From: Butyrivibrio sp. VCB2006
GTDB lineage: Bacteria > Bacillota > Clostridia > Lachnospirales > Lachnospiraceae
DNA length: 64,000 bases
Direction of reading: 5' to 3'
NCBI RefSeq assembly: GCF_000420945.1
Contig: NZ_ATVX01000007.1
Span: 1-64,000, forward strand
Shown: positions 54,584 to 64,000 of the stretch, in pieces
Layout: each line of letters opens with the position of its first letter
Numbering within the stretch: position 1 is the first letter of the stretch
Position numbers and translations under genes: made by a program
Notes under the pieces: model-generated
What the model saw: the letters and a program-made list of their open reading frames with translations, nothing else
What the model was told of the DNA's origin: nothing
Databases searched by the model: none

Positions 54584-57500
54584 ATGAGAGCAATTCAAAA
54601 TCCGTTACAGGAATTAAGACAGTTCCAGGAAATAAATGAATACCTTGAAAAGCCCTTTGCCTGCGCAGAGGTGACAGGATGTGTCGACTCCCAGAAGCTT
54701 CATTTTATTGACAGTCTGGGAGCTGATTTTAAGTACAGAATTATTGTGACTTATTCTGATCTTCGGGCAAAAGAAATATATGAGGACTACAAATTTTATG
54801 ACAGGAATGTCACAGTGTACCCTGCCAAGGATCTTATCTTTTACCAGGCCGATGTTCACAGTAATGAAATTGTAAGACAGCGTATCCGCACCATGAGAAG
54901 ACTTCTGGAGGGAAGACCCGTTACTGTTGTCACTACCTTTGCTGCACTTATGGCACCTCAGATCAAACCTGAGATCATTAAGGATAACATTCTTGCAATC
55001 GATAAGCACAGGCCTATTGATGAGATTGAGATTGCAAGACGCCTTACAACCATGGGCTATATCAGAAACTATCAGGTTGAGGGCCCCGGAGAGTTCTCTG
55101 TTCGCGGTGACATTGTGGATGTCTTTGACCTTACTGAGGACAACCCATTCCGTATTGAACTTTGGGGCGATGAGATTCAGTCAATCAGAAGCTTTGATAT
55201 TCTGTCTCAAAGGTCCTTGGAGAAGCTTGAATCCATAGAAATTTACCCGGCATCTGAGATCATTCTGGACGATAAGCTCCTTTCAGAAGGCATGGACAGA
55301 ATCCAGGAGGATACAGATAAAAGAGTAGCTAGCCTGCGCGCCGAGTTTAAGACCAAAGAGGCACATCAGCTTAAGACTCAGACAGAGGAACTTCGTGAGC
55401 AGCTCTTTGAGCTTAAGTCCCTTGTAAATCTAGAGAGCTACATCAGATATTTTTACCCGGATACAGTTACAATGCAGGAGATGTTCCCCAAGGGAAAGAG
55501 CTGCATTTTCATAGACGAGCCCCAGAGAGTTCAGGAGCACGCCTGGGCTGTAGAGACAGAGTTTAAAGAGAGTATGACTCATAGGGCAGAGAAAGGCTAC
55601 ATCCTGCCCGGTCAGATGGATCTTCTGTATTCAATAGATAACTGCATCGCCAGAATGAGTAATGGCAGAAGAGTTCTCATTTCAGCGCTTCAGATGCCCA
55701 AGGCCCAGAATCTCTTTGAACCGGAAAAGACCTGGGATATCAGGGCCAGAAGTATTGCACCTTATAATAACAGCTTTGAATCTCTTGTATCCGATCTTAA
55801 GAAATATGTTAAGGAAGGCTACAGAGTGCTGATCCTCTCCGGATCAAGAACAAGAGCAAAAAGAATTGTTGATGATCTTCGTGATAACCTGGTTACAGCT
55901 TTTTACAGTGAAGATCCCGGAAGAGTTCTTAAGCCCGGCGAGATCATGACCTACTACGGCAGGATACTTAAAGGCTTTGAGTACCCTGAGATTAAGTTTG
56001 CCGTAATTGCCGAGAGTGACATCTTTACAGAGCATGTCAAAAAGCGCAAAAAGAAGAAAAAGAGCGAATATCAGGGAGAGAAGATATCAAGCTTTTCAGA
56101 CCTTAAGATTGGCGACTATGTGGTTCATGAGGATCACGGCCTTGGAATATATCGCGGAATTGAGAAGATTGAAACTGATCATGTAGTCAGGGATTATATC
56201 AAGATTGAGTACGGAGATGGCGGAAACCTCTATGTTCTGGCAACAGGCCTTGGAGTGATCCAGAAATATGCCTCCGGTGGCGATGACAGCGAGACTACCC
56301 ACAAGCCTAAGCTTAATAAGCTTGGAAGCGTAGAGTGGAGTCACACTAAGAATAAGGTTAAGGCAGCAGTTGAAGAAGTTGCCCAGGACCTTGTTGAACT
56401 TTATGCTAAGCGCCAGGAAGCCAAGGGGCATCAGTTCAGTGCTGACACTGTATGGCAGCAGGAGTTTGAGGATGCCTTCCCTTATCAGGAGACAGAGGAT
56501 CAGTTAAATGCCATTGAAGATACCAAGCGTGACATGGAGTCTTCCATTATTATGGATAGACTTGTCTGTGGTGACGTTGGTTTTGGTAAAACTGAGATTG
56601 CCATAAGGGCAGCCTTTAAGGCAGTTCAGGACGGCAAACAGGTTGCAGTTCTGGTGCCTACAACTATCCTGGCCCAGCAGCACTATAACACTTTCTCTGA
56701 GAGAATGAGAGATTTCCCTGTAAGAGTGGACCTTATGTCCAGATTCAGGACTCCCGCTGAGCAGAAAAAGACAATTGTGGACCTGAAAAAAGGTCTTGTT
56801 GATATCGTAATTGGTACACACAGACTCCTTTCCAAGGATGTCCAGTACAAGGATTTGGGGCTTCTTATTGTAGATGAGGAGCAGCGCTTTGGCGTAACCC
56901 ACAAGGAAAAGCTCAAGACTTTAAAAGAGAACATTGATGTTCTGACGCTTTCAGCAACTCCTATTCCAAGAACACTTCACATGTCCCTTGTTGGAATCAG
57001 GGAAATGAGCGTCCTAGAGGAAGCTCCTAATGACAGAATGCCTATTCAGACCTATGTTATGGAGTATAACGACGAGCTGATAAGAGAAGCTATCGCAAGG
57101 GAACTTGCCAGAAATGGCCAGGTTTACTACGTATATAACAGAGTTAATACTATTGCAGATGTGGCGGCTCAGATTCAAAAGCTCGTGCCGGAGGCCAACG
57201 TTGCCTTTGCTCACGGACAGATGAAGGAGTCCGAGCTTGAAAGAATCATGTACGACTTCATTGATGGAACCATTGATGTACTTGTTTCTACCACCATCAT
57301 TGAGACAGGACTGGATATTCCTAACGTTAATACCATGATCATCCACGACTCCGACAAGATGGGACTTTCCCAGCTCTATCAGCTTAGAGGCCGAGTTGGA
57401 CGATCTAACAGGACAGCCTACGCCTTCCTTATGTACAAGAAGGACAAGATGCTCAAAGAGGTTGCTGAGAAAAGACTATCTGCAATCCGTGAATTTACTG

Positions 57501-58159
57501 ATCTTGGATCAGGCTTCAAGATTGCCATGCGAGACCTTGAGATTCGTGGTGCCGGAAGCCTTCTTGGAAGAAAACAGTCAGGCCACATGCAGGCTGTAGG
57601 TTATGACCTGTATTGTAAGATGCTGGGAGAAGCCGTAAGACACAAAAAGAGTGATGATGCTGACGGAGATTACACACTTGATGATATCCACACCAGTATT
57701 GACCTGGATGTCAGCGCCTTTATTCCTGATAACTATATCCTCAACGAAGAGCAAAAGCTTGAGATATATAAGAGAATTGCATCACTTGAGAATCAGGGTG
57801 AATGCGATGACATGAAGGATGAGCTTATTGACAGATTTGGTGAAGTTCCGGAGACAGCGATCAACCTTCTTCGCATATCTCTACTGCGAACAAGGGCGCA
57901 TGCCCTTTACATCCCTGAAATCAAGGGTGGAAACGGCAAGATTGAGATCAAGGTAAATCCTAATGCCAAGATTGATTCCGGCAAGATACCGGGCTTTGTG
58001 GCAGGCTATAAGGGTAAGATGACCTTCCATGCTGCAGGAGTTCCTGTATTTGTCTATACTTATGACAAGGACAAGAATCCCGCCAAGGCAGAGCAGCAGC
58101 TATTGGCAGACACTGAGGCCATCATTGAGAAGATGCAGGGACTGCTGGTGAAGAAGTGA
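54584..58159 (+). CDS. mfd: Transcription-repair coupling factor
   Basis: 1191 residues. UvrB-like N-terminal modules (about 1-380), an RNA-polymerase interaction domain (about 485-560, KIGDYVVHEDHGLGIYRGIE), the RecG-like helicase with Walker A CGDVGFGKTE near 660 and VDEEQRFGV near 765, and the C-terminal TRCF domain. It removes stalled RNA polymerase and recruits UvrA to start transcription-coupled repair. AGAGGAT precedes the ATG. It lies 96 bases after pth, as in many Firmicutes. Confidence 0.97.
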   Translation: MRAIQNPLQELRQFQEINEYLEKPFACAEVTGCVDSQKLHFIDSLGADFKYRIIVTYSDLRAKEIYEDYKFYDRNVTVYPAKDLIFYQADVHSNEIVRQRIRTMRRLLEGRPVTVVTTFAALMAPQIKPEIIKDNILAIDKHRPIDEIEIARRLTTMGYIRNYQVEGPGEFSVRGDIVDVFDLTEDNPFRIELWGDEIQSIRSFDILSQRSLEKLESIEIYPASEIILDDKLLSEGMDRIQEDTDKRVASLRAEFKTKEAHQLKTQTEELREQLFELKSLVNLESYIRYFYPDTVTMQEMFPKGKSCIFIDEPQRVQEHAWAVETEFKESMTHRAEKGYILPGQMDLLYSIDNCIARMSNGRRVLISALQMPKAQNLFEPEKTWDIRARSIAPYNNSFESLVSDLKKYVKEGYRVLILSGSRTRAKRIVDDLRDNLVTAFYSEDPGRVLKPGEIMTYYGRILKGFEYPEIKFAVIAESDIFTEHVKKRKKKKKSEYQGEKISSFSDLKIGDYVVHEDHGLGIYRGIEKIETDHVVRDYIKIEYGDGGNLYVLATGLGVIQKYASGGDDSETTHKPKLNKLGSVEWSHTKNKVKAAVEEVAQDLVELYAKRQEAKGHQFSADTVWQQEFEDAFPYQETEDQLNAIEDTKRDMESSIIMDRLVCGDVGFGKTEIAIRAAFKAVQDGKQVAVLVPTTILAQQHYNTFSERMRDFPVRVDLMSRFRTPAEQKKTIVDLKKGLVDIVIGTHRLLSKDVQYKDLGLLIVDEEQRFGVTHKEKLKTLKENIDVLTLSATPIPRTLHMSLVGIREMSVLEEAPNDRMPIQTYVMEYNDELIREAIARELARNGQVYYVYNRVNTIADVAAQIQKLVPEANVAFAHGQMKESELERIMYDFIDGTIDVLVSTTIIETGLDIPNVNTMIIHDSDKMGLSQLYQLRGRVGRSNRTAYAFLMYKKDKMLKEVAEKRLSAIREFTDLGSGFKIAMRDLEIRGAGSLLGRKQSGHMQAVGYDLYCKMLGEAVRHKKSDDADGDYTLDDIHTSIDLDVSAFIPDNYILNEEQKLEIYKRIASLENQGECDDMKDELIDRFGEVPETAINLLRISLLRTRAHALYIPEIKGGNGKIEIKVNPNAKIDSGKIPGFVAGYKGKMTFHAAGVPVFVYTYDKDKNPAKAEQQLLADTEAIIEKMQGLLVKK

Positions 58160-58324
58160 TGAGTGAGCTCGGATCTGAAGTATTGAGATTATCTGATGAA
58201 GAATTACAATGAATTTGTGAGGTGTGATAATACCAAAGGAACAGATAGAATAATAATTGGTATTAATTAAAAGTATGAGAAAGTCAAATCAAAGTAGTTA
58301 TAGGGGAAGAGGAGAAAAAAGTTA

Positions 58325-58975
58325 ATGCGATATAAATGTCTGGTCTTTGACCATGATGATACGACGGTAAATAGCACGGCAACCATACATTACCCAAGCT
58401 TTGTGGAGTACATGAAAAAGTATCGTCCTGAAATCAATTACACCCTTGAGGAATACGTCAGATACAACTTCCATCCCGGGGTCGTTGAGTTTTTCAGTAA
58501 TATGTGCGGTCTTTCCGATGAGGAGCTTAAGCAGGAAGAAATTTTCTGGTTTGATTATGCCAAGACTCACGTAGCTGACGCCTTTCCTGGGATAAAAGAG
58601 ATAATGGAGCGCCAGAAGGAGGAGGGAGGCTACATTGCGGTTGTGTCCCATTCCTATTCTGAGAATATCATGAAGGACTATCGACATAACGGACTTCCTG
58701 ATCCTGATATTATCTTTGGCTGGGAGCAGCCTTTAGAAGAGAGAAAGCCTTCTCCTGTGCCAATTTACAAGATTCAGGAGCAATTTGGTCTTGAGGCAAA
58801 AGACATCCTGATGATAGACGACCTTAAACCTGGCCTTGATATGGCCAAGGCAGCAGGCATTGATTTTGCAGCAGCCTGCTGGTGTTTCGATATTCCTGAG
58901 AATGAGAAGCACATGAGAGAGAATACACCTTATGTGTTCAAGAGTGTCAGTGAGCTGGCTGATTTTTTGGAATAA
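58325..58975 (+). CDS. HAD-superfamily hydrolase
   Basis: 216 residues. Motif I is FDHDDTTVNST, where the usual second residue order DxDxT is D-H-D-D-T, so nucleophile and acid Asp are kept. Motif II VVSHSYS near 98, KPSP near 141 and motif IV MIDDLKPG near 159. A subclass I cap is inserted after motif I. Substrate unknown. AGAGGAGAAAA lies before the ATG. The 165-base gap after mfd has no strong promoter. Confidence 0.82.
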   Translation: MRYKCLVFDHDDTTVNSTATIHYPSFVEYMKKYRPEINYTLEEYVRYNFHPGVVEFFSNMCGLSDEELKQEEIFWFDYAKTHVADAFPGIKEIMERQKEEGGYIAVVSHSYSENIMKDYRHNGLPDPDIIFGWEQPLEERKPSPVPIYKIQEQFGLEAKDILMIDDLKPGLDMAKAAGIDFAAACWCFDIPENEKHMRENTPYVFKSVSELADFLE

Positions 58976-59111
58976 AAGTATAGCTAGTAGCCGATTATAA
59001 AAAATAGTAACCATATTATAATAAATTGATTGAAACATAATAAATAAATTGCGTATAGTTATTCTATTGAATAGTGATTGTTATTACTAACTGTGAGGAT
59101 GGTTAAATATT

Positions 59112-61364
59112 ATGGAAAAAGAAAAGCTACAGGCACTTTTACACGACATGTCTCTTGAAGAGAAGATCATGCAGCTGGTGCAGCTTCCAGGACAGACATT
59201 TGAAGAATCTGCGGCACTTACTGGTCTAGCCGATATGGATAAGGCTGGGAAGATGAAGACTCTTGCCGGAAGCGTATTGGGACTTCATGGGGCAGACAAG
59301 ATAAAAGAAATACAGAAAACCTATATGGATAATCATCCGCACAACATTCCACTTCTTTTCATGCTGGATGTTATTCATGGGCACGATACAGTATTCCCAT
59401 GCCCTCTGGCTCAGGGAGCAACCTTTGATCCGGAAGTGGCAGAAAAAGGCGCGGCAGTTCAGGCTAAGGAAGCGTCAGCAGACGGCGTTCAGGTTACATT
59501 CTCACCAATGGCAGATCTTGTAAGAGACGCAAGATGGGGAAGAGTTGTGGAGTCCACTGGAGAAGACCCATATCTTAATGGCCTTATGACAGCAGCCATG
59601 GTTAGGGGCTATCAGGGCAGTGACATAAAGGATAAAGACCACGTGGCTGCCTGCGTTAAGCACTTTGCAGCTTATGGCGCAGCAGAAGCAGGACGTGATT
59701 ACAATACCTGCGAGATTTCAGAGCATACACTTAGAGATCAGTATCTGCAGGGCTACAGAGCTCCTATCGCACAGGGCGCAAGGCTTGTCATGACCTCTTT
59801 TAACACCTTAAACGGCGTTCCATCTTCTGGAAATAAGTGGCTTATGAGAGATATCCTTAGAGATGAGATGGGCTTTGAGGGCGTTCTTATTTCTGACTGG
59901 GGTGCCATCATGGAAATGGTGAACTGGGGCTTTGCAGAGGATCTCAAGGCAGCAGCTGCAATGGCTATGGAAGCTGGCGTAGACATTGACATGTGCACAG
60001 AGGCTTATAGCGATAATCTCGAAGCTTTGGTAAAAGAGGGAAAGCTTAAGGAAGACCTTCTTGATGAGGCAGTTATGCGAGTTCTGGAGCTTAAGAATGA
60101 TCTGGGGCTTTTTGAAGATCCATATCATGGCGCATCTGAGGAAAGATATAAAGAGATTACCCTGTCAAAAGAAAGCAGAGACCTGGCAAGGGATGCCGTA
60201 AGGAAATCCTTGGTACTTCTTGAGAATAAGAACGGCGTGCTTCCTCTCAATAGCAAGAAAATAGCCCTTATTGGACCTTACGTAGATGAAAAGAAAACCC
60301 ATAGTGCCTGGGCAATTACCTGTAATGATGACAATAACATCACTATGCGAATGGCCTTTGAAGAGGAGTTTGCAGGAAGTGACGTTCAGGTCAAATATGC
60401 TAATGGATGTACTTTAGTAGATAACGACTGCGATCTTGGCTTTATGAAGTTCCATTCAGATACATTTGAAGAAGATAATGAGAAACTTTTGGCAGAAGCC
60501 CTTGAGGTATCAGATGAGTGTGACACAATAATCATGTGCCTTGGTGAGAGCCTTATGCAATCCGGTGAGTCCACCAGCAGAGCAGACATCAGACTTCCTA
60601 AGGTTCAGAGAGACCTTTATAACAAGGTAAAAGAAAAAGGTAAAAAGCTCATAACGCTTATCTTCACAGGAAGACCACTGGATCTTGAAGATATACCGCA
60701 GACTTCTGATGCGCTTATGATAGTGTGGAGACCCGGAACAGAGAGCGGCCACGGCATTACAGATGTTTTAACAGGAAAGTTCTCACCGCAGGGTAAGCTC
60801 TCTATGAGTTTCCCATGGCTTGTAGGTCAGGAGCCTCTATATTACAACAGATTTAATACAGGAAGACCTAAGCCAGCAGAGGGCAATACCATATTTACTT
60901 CAAGATACCTTGATTGCCCTAATGAGGCAAGATATCCATTCGGATATGGACTTACCTATTCTGATTTCGAAATTTCTAAGGTTAAGTTAAGTAGTGACAA
61001 AATGCATAAGCATGACTGTGGAACAACACTCGATAAGAATAGAAAGTCAGATTGCAATTTAAATGAAACAATCAAGGCTTTAGTTACCGTAAAGAATACG
61101 GGATCAGTAGCTGCTACTCAGACTCTTCAGCTCTACATCCGTGATATGGCCGGAAGTACAGTACGCCCGATCAAGGAACTTAAGGGATTCAAGAAGGTTT
61201 CATTACAAGCCGGTGAATCCGCCGAGGTTTCTTTTGAAATCACAGAAGAAATGCTCAGATTCTGGACTGCTTCAAATAAGTTCGAGAGCGAACCAGGTAA
61301 GTTCAAGGTATTTATCGGCTTTGACAGTGCTACAGACAATGAAGCAGAGTTTGAACTCATCTGA
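59112..61364 (+). CDS. Beta-glucosidase-type GH3 glycoside hydrolase
   Basis: 750 residues. The GH3 barrel (about 1-330) has KHFAAYGA near 183 and the nucleophile Asp262 in ISDWGA. The second alpha/beta domain (about 360-560) carries the acid/base region LGESLMQSGESTSR, and a fibronectin-III-like C-terminus follows (about 640-745). No signal peptide, so it cleaves imported glucosides or xylosides in the cytoplasm; the sugar preference cannot be told apart from sequence alone. GTGAGGAT lies ahead of the start. It stands alone, with GH2 and GH112 as the other cytoplasmic glycosidases of the window. Confidence 0.93.
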   Translation: MEKEKLQALLHDMSLEEKIMQLVQLPGQTFEESAALTGLADMDKAGKMKTLAGSVLGLHGADKIKEIQKTYMDNHPHNIPLLFMLDVIHGHDTVFPCPLAQGATFDPEVAEKGAAVQAKEASADGVQVTFSPMADLVRDARWGRVVESTGEDPYLNGLMTAAMVRGYQGSDIKDKDHVAACVKHFAAYGAAEAGRDYNTCEISEHTLRDQYLQGYRAPIAQGARLVMTSFNTLNGVPSSGNKWLMRDILRDEMGFEGVLISDWGAIMEMVNWGFAEDLKAAAAMAMEAGVDIDMCTEAYSDNLEALVKEGKLKEDLLDEAVMRVLELKNDLGLFEDPYHGASEERYKEITLSKESRDLARDAVRKSLVLLENKNGVLPLNSKKIALIGPYVDEKKTHSAWAITCNDDNNITMRMAFEEEFAGSDVQVKYANGCTLVDNDCDLGFMKFHSDTFEEDNEKLLAEALEVSDECDTIIMCLGESLMQSGESTSRADIRLPKVQRDLYNKVKEKGKKLITLIFTGRPLDLEDIPQTSDALMIVWRPGTESGHGITDVLTGKFSPQGKLSMSFPWLVGQEPLYYNRFNTGRPKPAEGNTIFTSRYLDCPNEARYPFGYGLTYSDFEISKVKLSSDKMHKHDCGTTLDKNRKSDCNLNETIKALVTVKNTGSVAATQTLQLYIRDMAGSTVRPIKELKGFKKVSLQAGESAEVSFEITEEMLRFWTASNKFESEPGKFKVFIGFDSATDNEAEFELI

Positions 61365-61398
61365 TTGATATTGACGCATACCTGGTGGTGACTGATAT

Positions 61399-61668
61399 AT
61401 GAGCACAGAAAAAAACAATTACACCTACATATTAGAATGCTCCGACGGCACCTATTACTGTGGCTGGACCAATGATCTTGAAAAGAGAGTTGCCACCCAC
61501 AACGATGGGAAGGGCGGCAAGTACACAAGAGTCCGCCTTCCGGTAAAGCTCGTATACTACGAAACATTTGAAACAAAAGAAGAAGCACAGAGTAGGGAAT
61601 GGCATATTAAGCATCTTACCCGTGCTCAAAAAGAAAAACTGATACGTGAAAAGCCGCAAGTTCATTAG
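61399..61668 (+). CDS. GIY-YIG domain protein (YhbQ/UPF0213 type)
   Basis: 89 residues. The GIY-YIG pattern appears as [20 protein letters not shown], with R in EKRVATHN and E in [11 protein letters not shown]. Proteins of this size (YhbQ group) are putative DNA-structure-selective nucleases; activity is unproven. The stop codon lies in the loop of the terminator. It follows the GH3 gene by 34 bases. Confidence 0.9.
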   Translation: MSTEKNNYTYILECSDGTYYCGWTNDLEKRVATHNDGKGGKYTRVRLPVKLVYYETFETKEEAQSREWHIKHLTRAQKEKLIREKPQVH

Positions 61669-61685
61669 GACTTGTGGCTTTTTTG
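61651..61685 (+). terminator. Terminator overlapping the end of the GIY-YIG gene
   Basis: An 11-bp stem (AAGCCGCAAGT / ACTTGTGGCTT with one mismatch) whose loop contains the TAG stop, followed by a T-tract. Confidence 0.88.
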
Positions 61686-61688
61686 GAA

Positions 61689-61857
61689 TCAGTAGTAGTA
61701 ATTTATGTGATTGGTATTGCCTTTAAAAAGTTTGAAGGAAATGAAAGGCTTATTGATATTCTTACCTTTGTGGAAGTCATTGGGGTAACTTTATAGCAAG
61801 ACTTATGATGCTTCTCTTTGCTACTCTCATTATTAGCCAAATAATTACTCTGGCTTA
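61689..61857 (+). pseudogene. Frameshifted remnant of a small membrane protein
   Basis: Reading from about 61695, the plus strand encodes VVIYVIGIAFKKFEGNERL, a stretch typical of a real protein, then stops at TAG after GVTL. Shifting the frame by one base restores a hydrophobic continuation, FIARLMMLLFATLIISQ, to a TAA at 61857. This is a gene end damaged by a frameshift; no start or 5' half is found. It overlaps the end of the convergent gene by 13 bases. Confidence 0.55.
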
Positions 61858-62804
61858 AATACACCCGGTCTTGGCTTGTTAACTTGAATGAAATGATTCT
61901 TTTCAAGGTTATGAAGCAGAAGAAGCCTTGCTTCTCCAACGTATTCAGGCTTTATCATAAAGAAACAATAAGTCTCGATGAGAGAGAACAGGTTAGCAGT
62001 TCTGCCCTCAATCTTAAAGTTATTGATTCCCATAGGAACGTACTTTTCCCAGATAAGCTCTGGTGAAACGAAAGTGCAGTAGTCCTGAATAGTGTAAAGA
62101 TTGTTCTTATCTCCATACTCACAGGTCCATGGAATAATGTGCTTTCTCTTTTCAGGAGGAAGAGTTCTGTTCTCCTTCATGATCTCCTGGTTAAGAGCGA
62201 TGTTCTTGTAGTGATCGCCACGTCTCTTACAGTTTGGAATGCAGAGAGCGTTTATCAGAACTTCAAGCTTTTCCTTGTGCTGGAGATTTTCTATGATATC
62301 CCACTGATTGTTCATGTTGTAGTCAAGAACAACATATTTGTAGTCCTTCTCAAGCTCTTTGTTAAGAGTCTCCACATCTCTGATTTCCTTACAGGTTGTG
62401 GAATCTATCTTGTAGGAAGGATAGTTCTTGCGGATGTATTCCTCCAGGATAGGTGAAAAGACAAGGACCTCGTTTTTACCATTGTCTCCGGCCTTCATAC
62501 AGAAGTTGCAGAATTCATCTGAAAGGTCTTCTTCCTTGATAAGCGGATTGGTAAATGTAAATCTGACAGGAATACCCTGCGCATTTATGCTGCTGATGAC
62601 ATGCTTAACAAATCCAGCATCGCACTGATCATCGGAAATAAGGCGTCCGCCATTCCAAAGAGAGAATGGGAAACAACCAAAGAATGATGCAATCTCAACA
62701 CCTTCTCTGAAGTAGTGTGGATACTGCTTCATCATGTTCAGCCAGAACATGTTCAGGGGAAAATTGTAACGTAACCCCGGTAAATGAAACTTAACTTGTG
62801 ACAT
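61845..62804 (-). CDS. Uncharacterised TIM-barrel-like protein, possibly related to peptidase U32
   Basis: 319 residues from ATG 62804 with AAGGGGTTAC upstream; the longer in-frame start (62888) lies in the neighbouring gene and is unlikely. NALCIPNCKRRGDHY near 200 and PWTCEYGD near 245 give Cys and His spacing like that of U32-family proteins, which can hold an iron-sulphur cluster; this link is tentative. It begins 19 bases after the meso-DAP dehydrogenase stop, so the two are an operon. The name rests on weak motif likeness only. Confidence 0.6.
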   Translation of the reverse strand: MSQVKFHLPGLRYNFPLNMFWLNMMKQYPHYFREGVEIASFFGCFPFSLWNGGRLISDDQCDAGFVKHVISSINAQGIPVRFTFTNPLIKEEDLSDEFCNFCMKAGDNGKNEVLVFSPILEEYIRKNYPSYKIDSTTCKEIRDVETLNKELEKDYKYVVLDYNMNNQWDIIENLQHKEKLEVLINALCIPNCKRRGDHYKNIALNQEIMKENRTLPPEKRKHIIPWTCEYGDKNNLYTIQDYCTFVSPELIWEKYVPMGINNFKIEGRTANLFSLIETYCFFMIKPEYVGEARLLLLHNLEKNHFIQVNKPRPGVFKPE

Positions 62805-62823
62805 TGTGTAACCCCTTAAAAAA

Positions 62824-63810
62824 TTATAAAAGATGAGCTCTGAGTTCCTCACCGCTCTTATCAGAAAGGTATGCTGGAGGAATATCAAGAATTGTCTTGC
62901 ATCCCTTCATGCCTTCTTCCTGCATTCTCTTAGCTGCTCTTGCAACTGCTACAAGAACGCTGGTTGTGAACTCAGGGTTTGAATCAAGCTTTAAGCTGTA
63001 CTCAATAATGTGATTGTGCTCTTTGTTAGCACCGGTCTTGCCGCTTCTGAATACGAAACCGCCGTGAGCCATGCCTGCGTGCTTGGTAAGAAGCTCTTCC
63101 TCGCTGATGAAGTGAACTGTTGTATCGTAATCAGCGAAGTAGTTAGGCATTTCCTTGATCTCTTTTTCTACTGCTGCAGCGTCAGCGCCCTCTTCAAGAA
63201 CTACAAAGCATTCTCTTGTGTGCTTCTGACGTGTTGTAAGCTCAGGATTCTCACCGTTTCTAACTGCCTCAAGAGCTGCCTCTACAGGTACTGTGTACTG
63301 CTTGGCATTCTTGACGCCTTTAACTCTTCTGATAGCATCTGAGTGGCCCTGTGAAACGCCCTTGCCCCAGAATGTATAGTCATTTCCGTCAGGAAGAATA
63401 GCATTTGAGTAAACTCTTGCAAGTGAGAACATTCCTGGATCCCAACCGCAGGAAATAACAGCGATCTTGCCGGCTCCCTTGGCAGCAGCATCAACGTTCG
63501 CAAAATGCTCAGGAATCCTTGCGTGAGTATCAAAACTATCTACTACATTGAAAAGCTTAGCATACTCAGGAGTCTGTGTTGGAAGATCAGTAGCGCTTCC
63601 TCCGCAGAGAATCATGACATCAATTTTATCTGTCCATGCGGCCACGTCATTAACTGAAACTACCGGAACACCAGCAGTCTGAATTGTGAGCGAAGAAGGA
63701 TCTCTTCTTGTAAAAACAGCTACCAGTTCCATGTCAGGGGCCTCTTTAACAGCCAGTTCAACGCCTTTTCCAAGGTTACCATAACCTAAAATACCAATTC
63801 TTGTACTCAT
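62824..63810 (-). CDS. ddh: meso-Diaminopimelate D-dehydrogenase
   Basis: 328 residues, standard length. The N-terminal NADPH-binding GILGYGNLGKGVE, AVFTRRDP, then SCGWDPGMFSL and GVSQGHSDAIRRVKGV around 120-165, the DAP-binding signature of Ddh. It aminates tetrahydrodipicolinate straight to meso-DAP, a one-step route to lysine and peptidoglycan found in many Clostridia. GGAGG precedes the ATG. It is first in an operon with the U32-like gene. Confidence 0.96.
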   Translation of the reverse strand: MSTRIGILGYGNLGKGVELAVKEAPDMELVAVFTRRDPSSLTIQTAGVPVVSVNDVAAWTDKIDVMILCGGSATDLPTQTPEYAKLFNVVDSFDTHARIPEHFANVDAAAKGAGKIAVISCGWDPGMFSLARVYSNAILPDGNDYTFWGKGVSQGHSDAIRRVKGVKNAKQYTVPVEAALEAVRNGENPELTTRQKHTRECFVVLEEGADAAAVEKEIKEMPNYFADYDTTVHFISEEELLTKHAGMAHGGFVFRSGKTGANKEHNHIIEYSLKLDSNPEFTTSVLVAVARAAKRMQEEGMKGCKTILDIPPAYLSDKSGEELRAHLL

Positions 63811-63942
63811 CTTAGTCCTCCATATAACTTATTTTTATGCTAAGCAAGTATTCAGTTTACTATAAAATGACTTCATGTTATCTGTGCCTAACGAAAAGAA
63901 TTATAACATAGGATTTTTTTAACAAAAAGAGTTTTATAAAAT

Positions 63943-64000
63943 TTAATTCTTGCCATTGTAGCTCTCGCGAATAACTGTATCTACAACCTCTTCTCTATAC
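63943..64000 (-). CDS. 3' end of an unidentified gene (partial)
   Basis: The last 58 bases read on the minus strand as an open frame of 18 codons ending in TAA at 63943, giving YREEVVDTVIRESYNGKN, an ordinary charged C-terminus. The rest is outside the window, so the family cannot be told. The gap 63811-63942 shows no further gene. Confidence 0.45.
   Translation of the reverse strand, partial: YREEVVDTVIRESYNGKN

Noticed and set aside
58158..58211. 17-codon open frame overlapping the mfd stop codon
   Set aside because: Too short and unsupported; likely chance overlap of ATG with TGA.

Overview
The window looks like chromosome from a rumen/gut Firmicute of the family Lachnospiraceae, most like Butyrivibrio or Pseudobutyrivibrio. 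This is inferred from protein families and gene order; no database was searched. Pointers are moderate-to-low GC, AGGAGG-type ribosome binding sites, a Clostridia-style three-domain ribosomal protein S1, the paired GlgC/GlgD, one-polypeptide pyruvate:ferredoxin oxidoreductase, meso-DAP dehydrogenase, SpoVG, MecA, a primosome made of DnaD plus a DnaC/DnaI-type loader, and many cytoplasmic glycosidases for plant polysaccharide fragments.

Layout. 1-660: 3' end of a 23S rRNA gene, a terminator, then tRNA-Asn, tRNA-Glu and tRNA-Cys; no 5S gene follows the 23S. 775-1683: rpsA-like gene. 1778-10147: a sugar-utilisation locus with divergent GH112 phosphorylase plus GH105 hydrolase on one side and an AraC regulator plus a three-gene ABC importer on the other. 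This mirrors the Bacillus subtilis yte/ytc rhamnogalacturonan genes and suggests the phosphorylase acts on galactosyl-rhamnose. 10396-12480: sirtuin, DUF951, rpsF-ssb-rpsR. 12744-19394: a YibE/F membrane protein, then a very large secreted PHP-domain protein with cell-wall repeats, preceded by a perfect Fur-type palindrome. 19514-23360: gdpP-rplI-dnaB, followed by a tandem 32-bp repeat. 23581-27699: a 56-residue ferredoxin divergent from nifJ, with a perfect cre-type palindrome between them. 27833-28630: mecA.

28631-29343 is a gene-free stretch with a candidate small RNA behind three CTTAAG boxes. 29344-33363: GH18/SH3 protein, tsaC/sua5, rpiB, upp. 33599-35746: dCMP deaminase, a coiled-coil/SleB-type wall hydrolase, and a convergent DUF402 gene. 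35827-41508: an uncharacterised 854-residue membrane-anchored protein coupled to a GH2 beta-galactosidase. 41534-43448: a LUD-domain protein and an unrecognised repeat protein. 43501-45419: a HAD phosphatase and a lipoprotein. 45531-48960 (minus): dnaD, dnaC, prs operon. Upstream of it lies a cluster of DnaA boxes, then murC. 50917-53643: glgC, glgD, spoVG. 53909-61668: pth, mfd, a HAD protein, a GH3 beta-glucosidase and a GIY-YIG protein. 61689-63810: a frameshifted gene remnant, then a U32-like gene and meso-DAP dehydrogenase on the minus strand. A minus-strand gene runs off the right edge.

How it fits together: imported plant oligosaccharides are cut inside the cell (GH105, GH112, GH2, GH3); carbon goes to glycogen through GlgC/GlgD or through glycolysis to pyruvate oxidation by NifJ with the small ferredoxin. 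Housekeeping replication, translation, repair and wall genes lie between. No CRISPR array, insertion sequence or prophage was seen.
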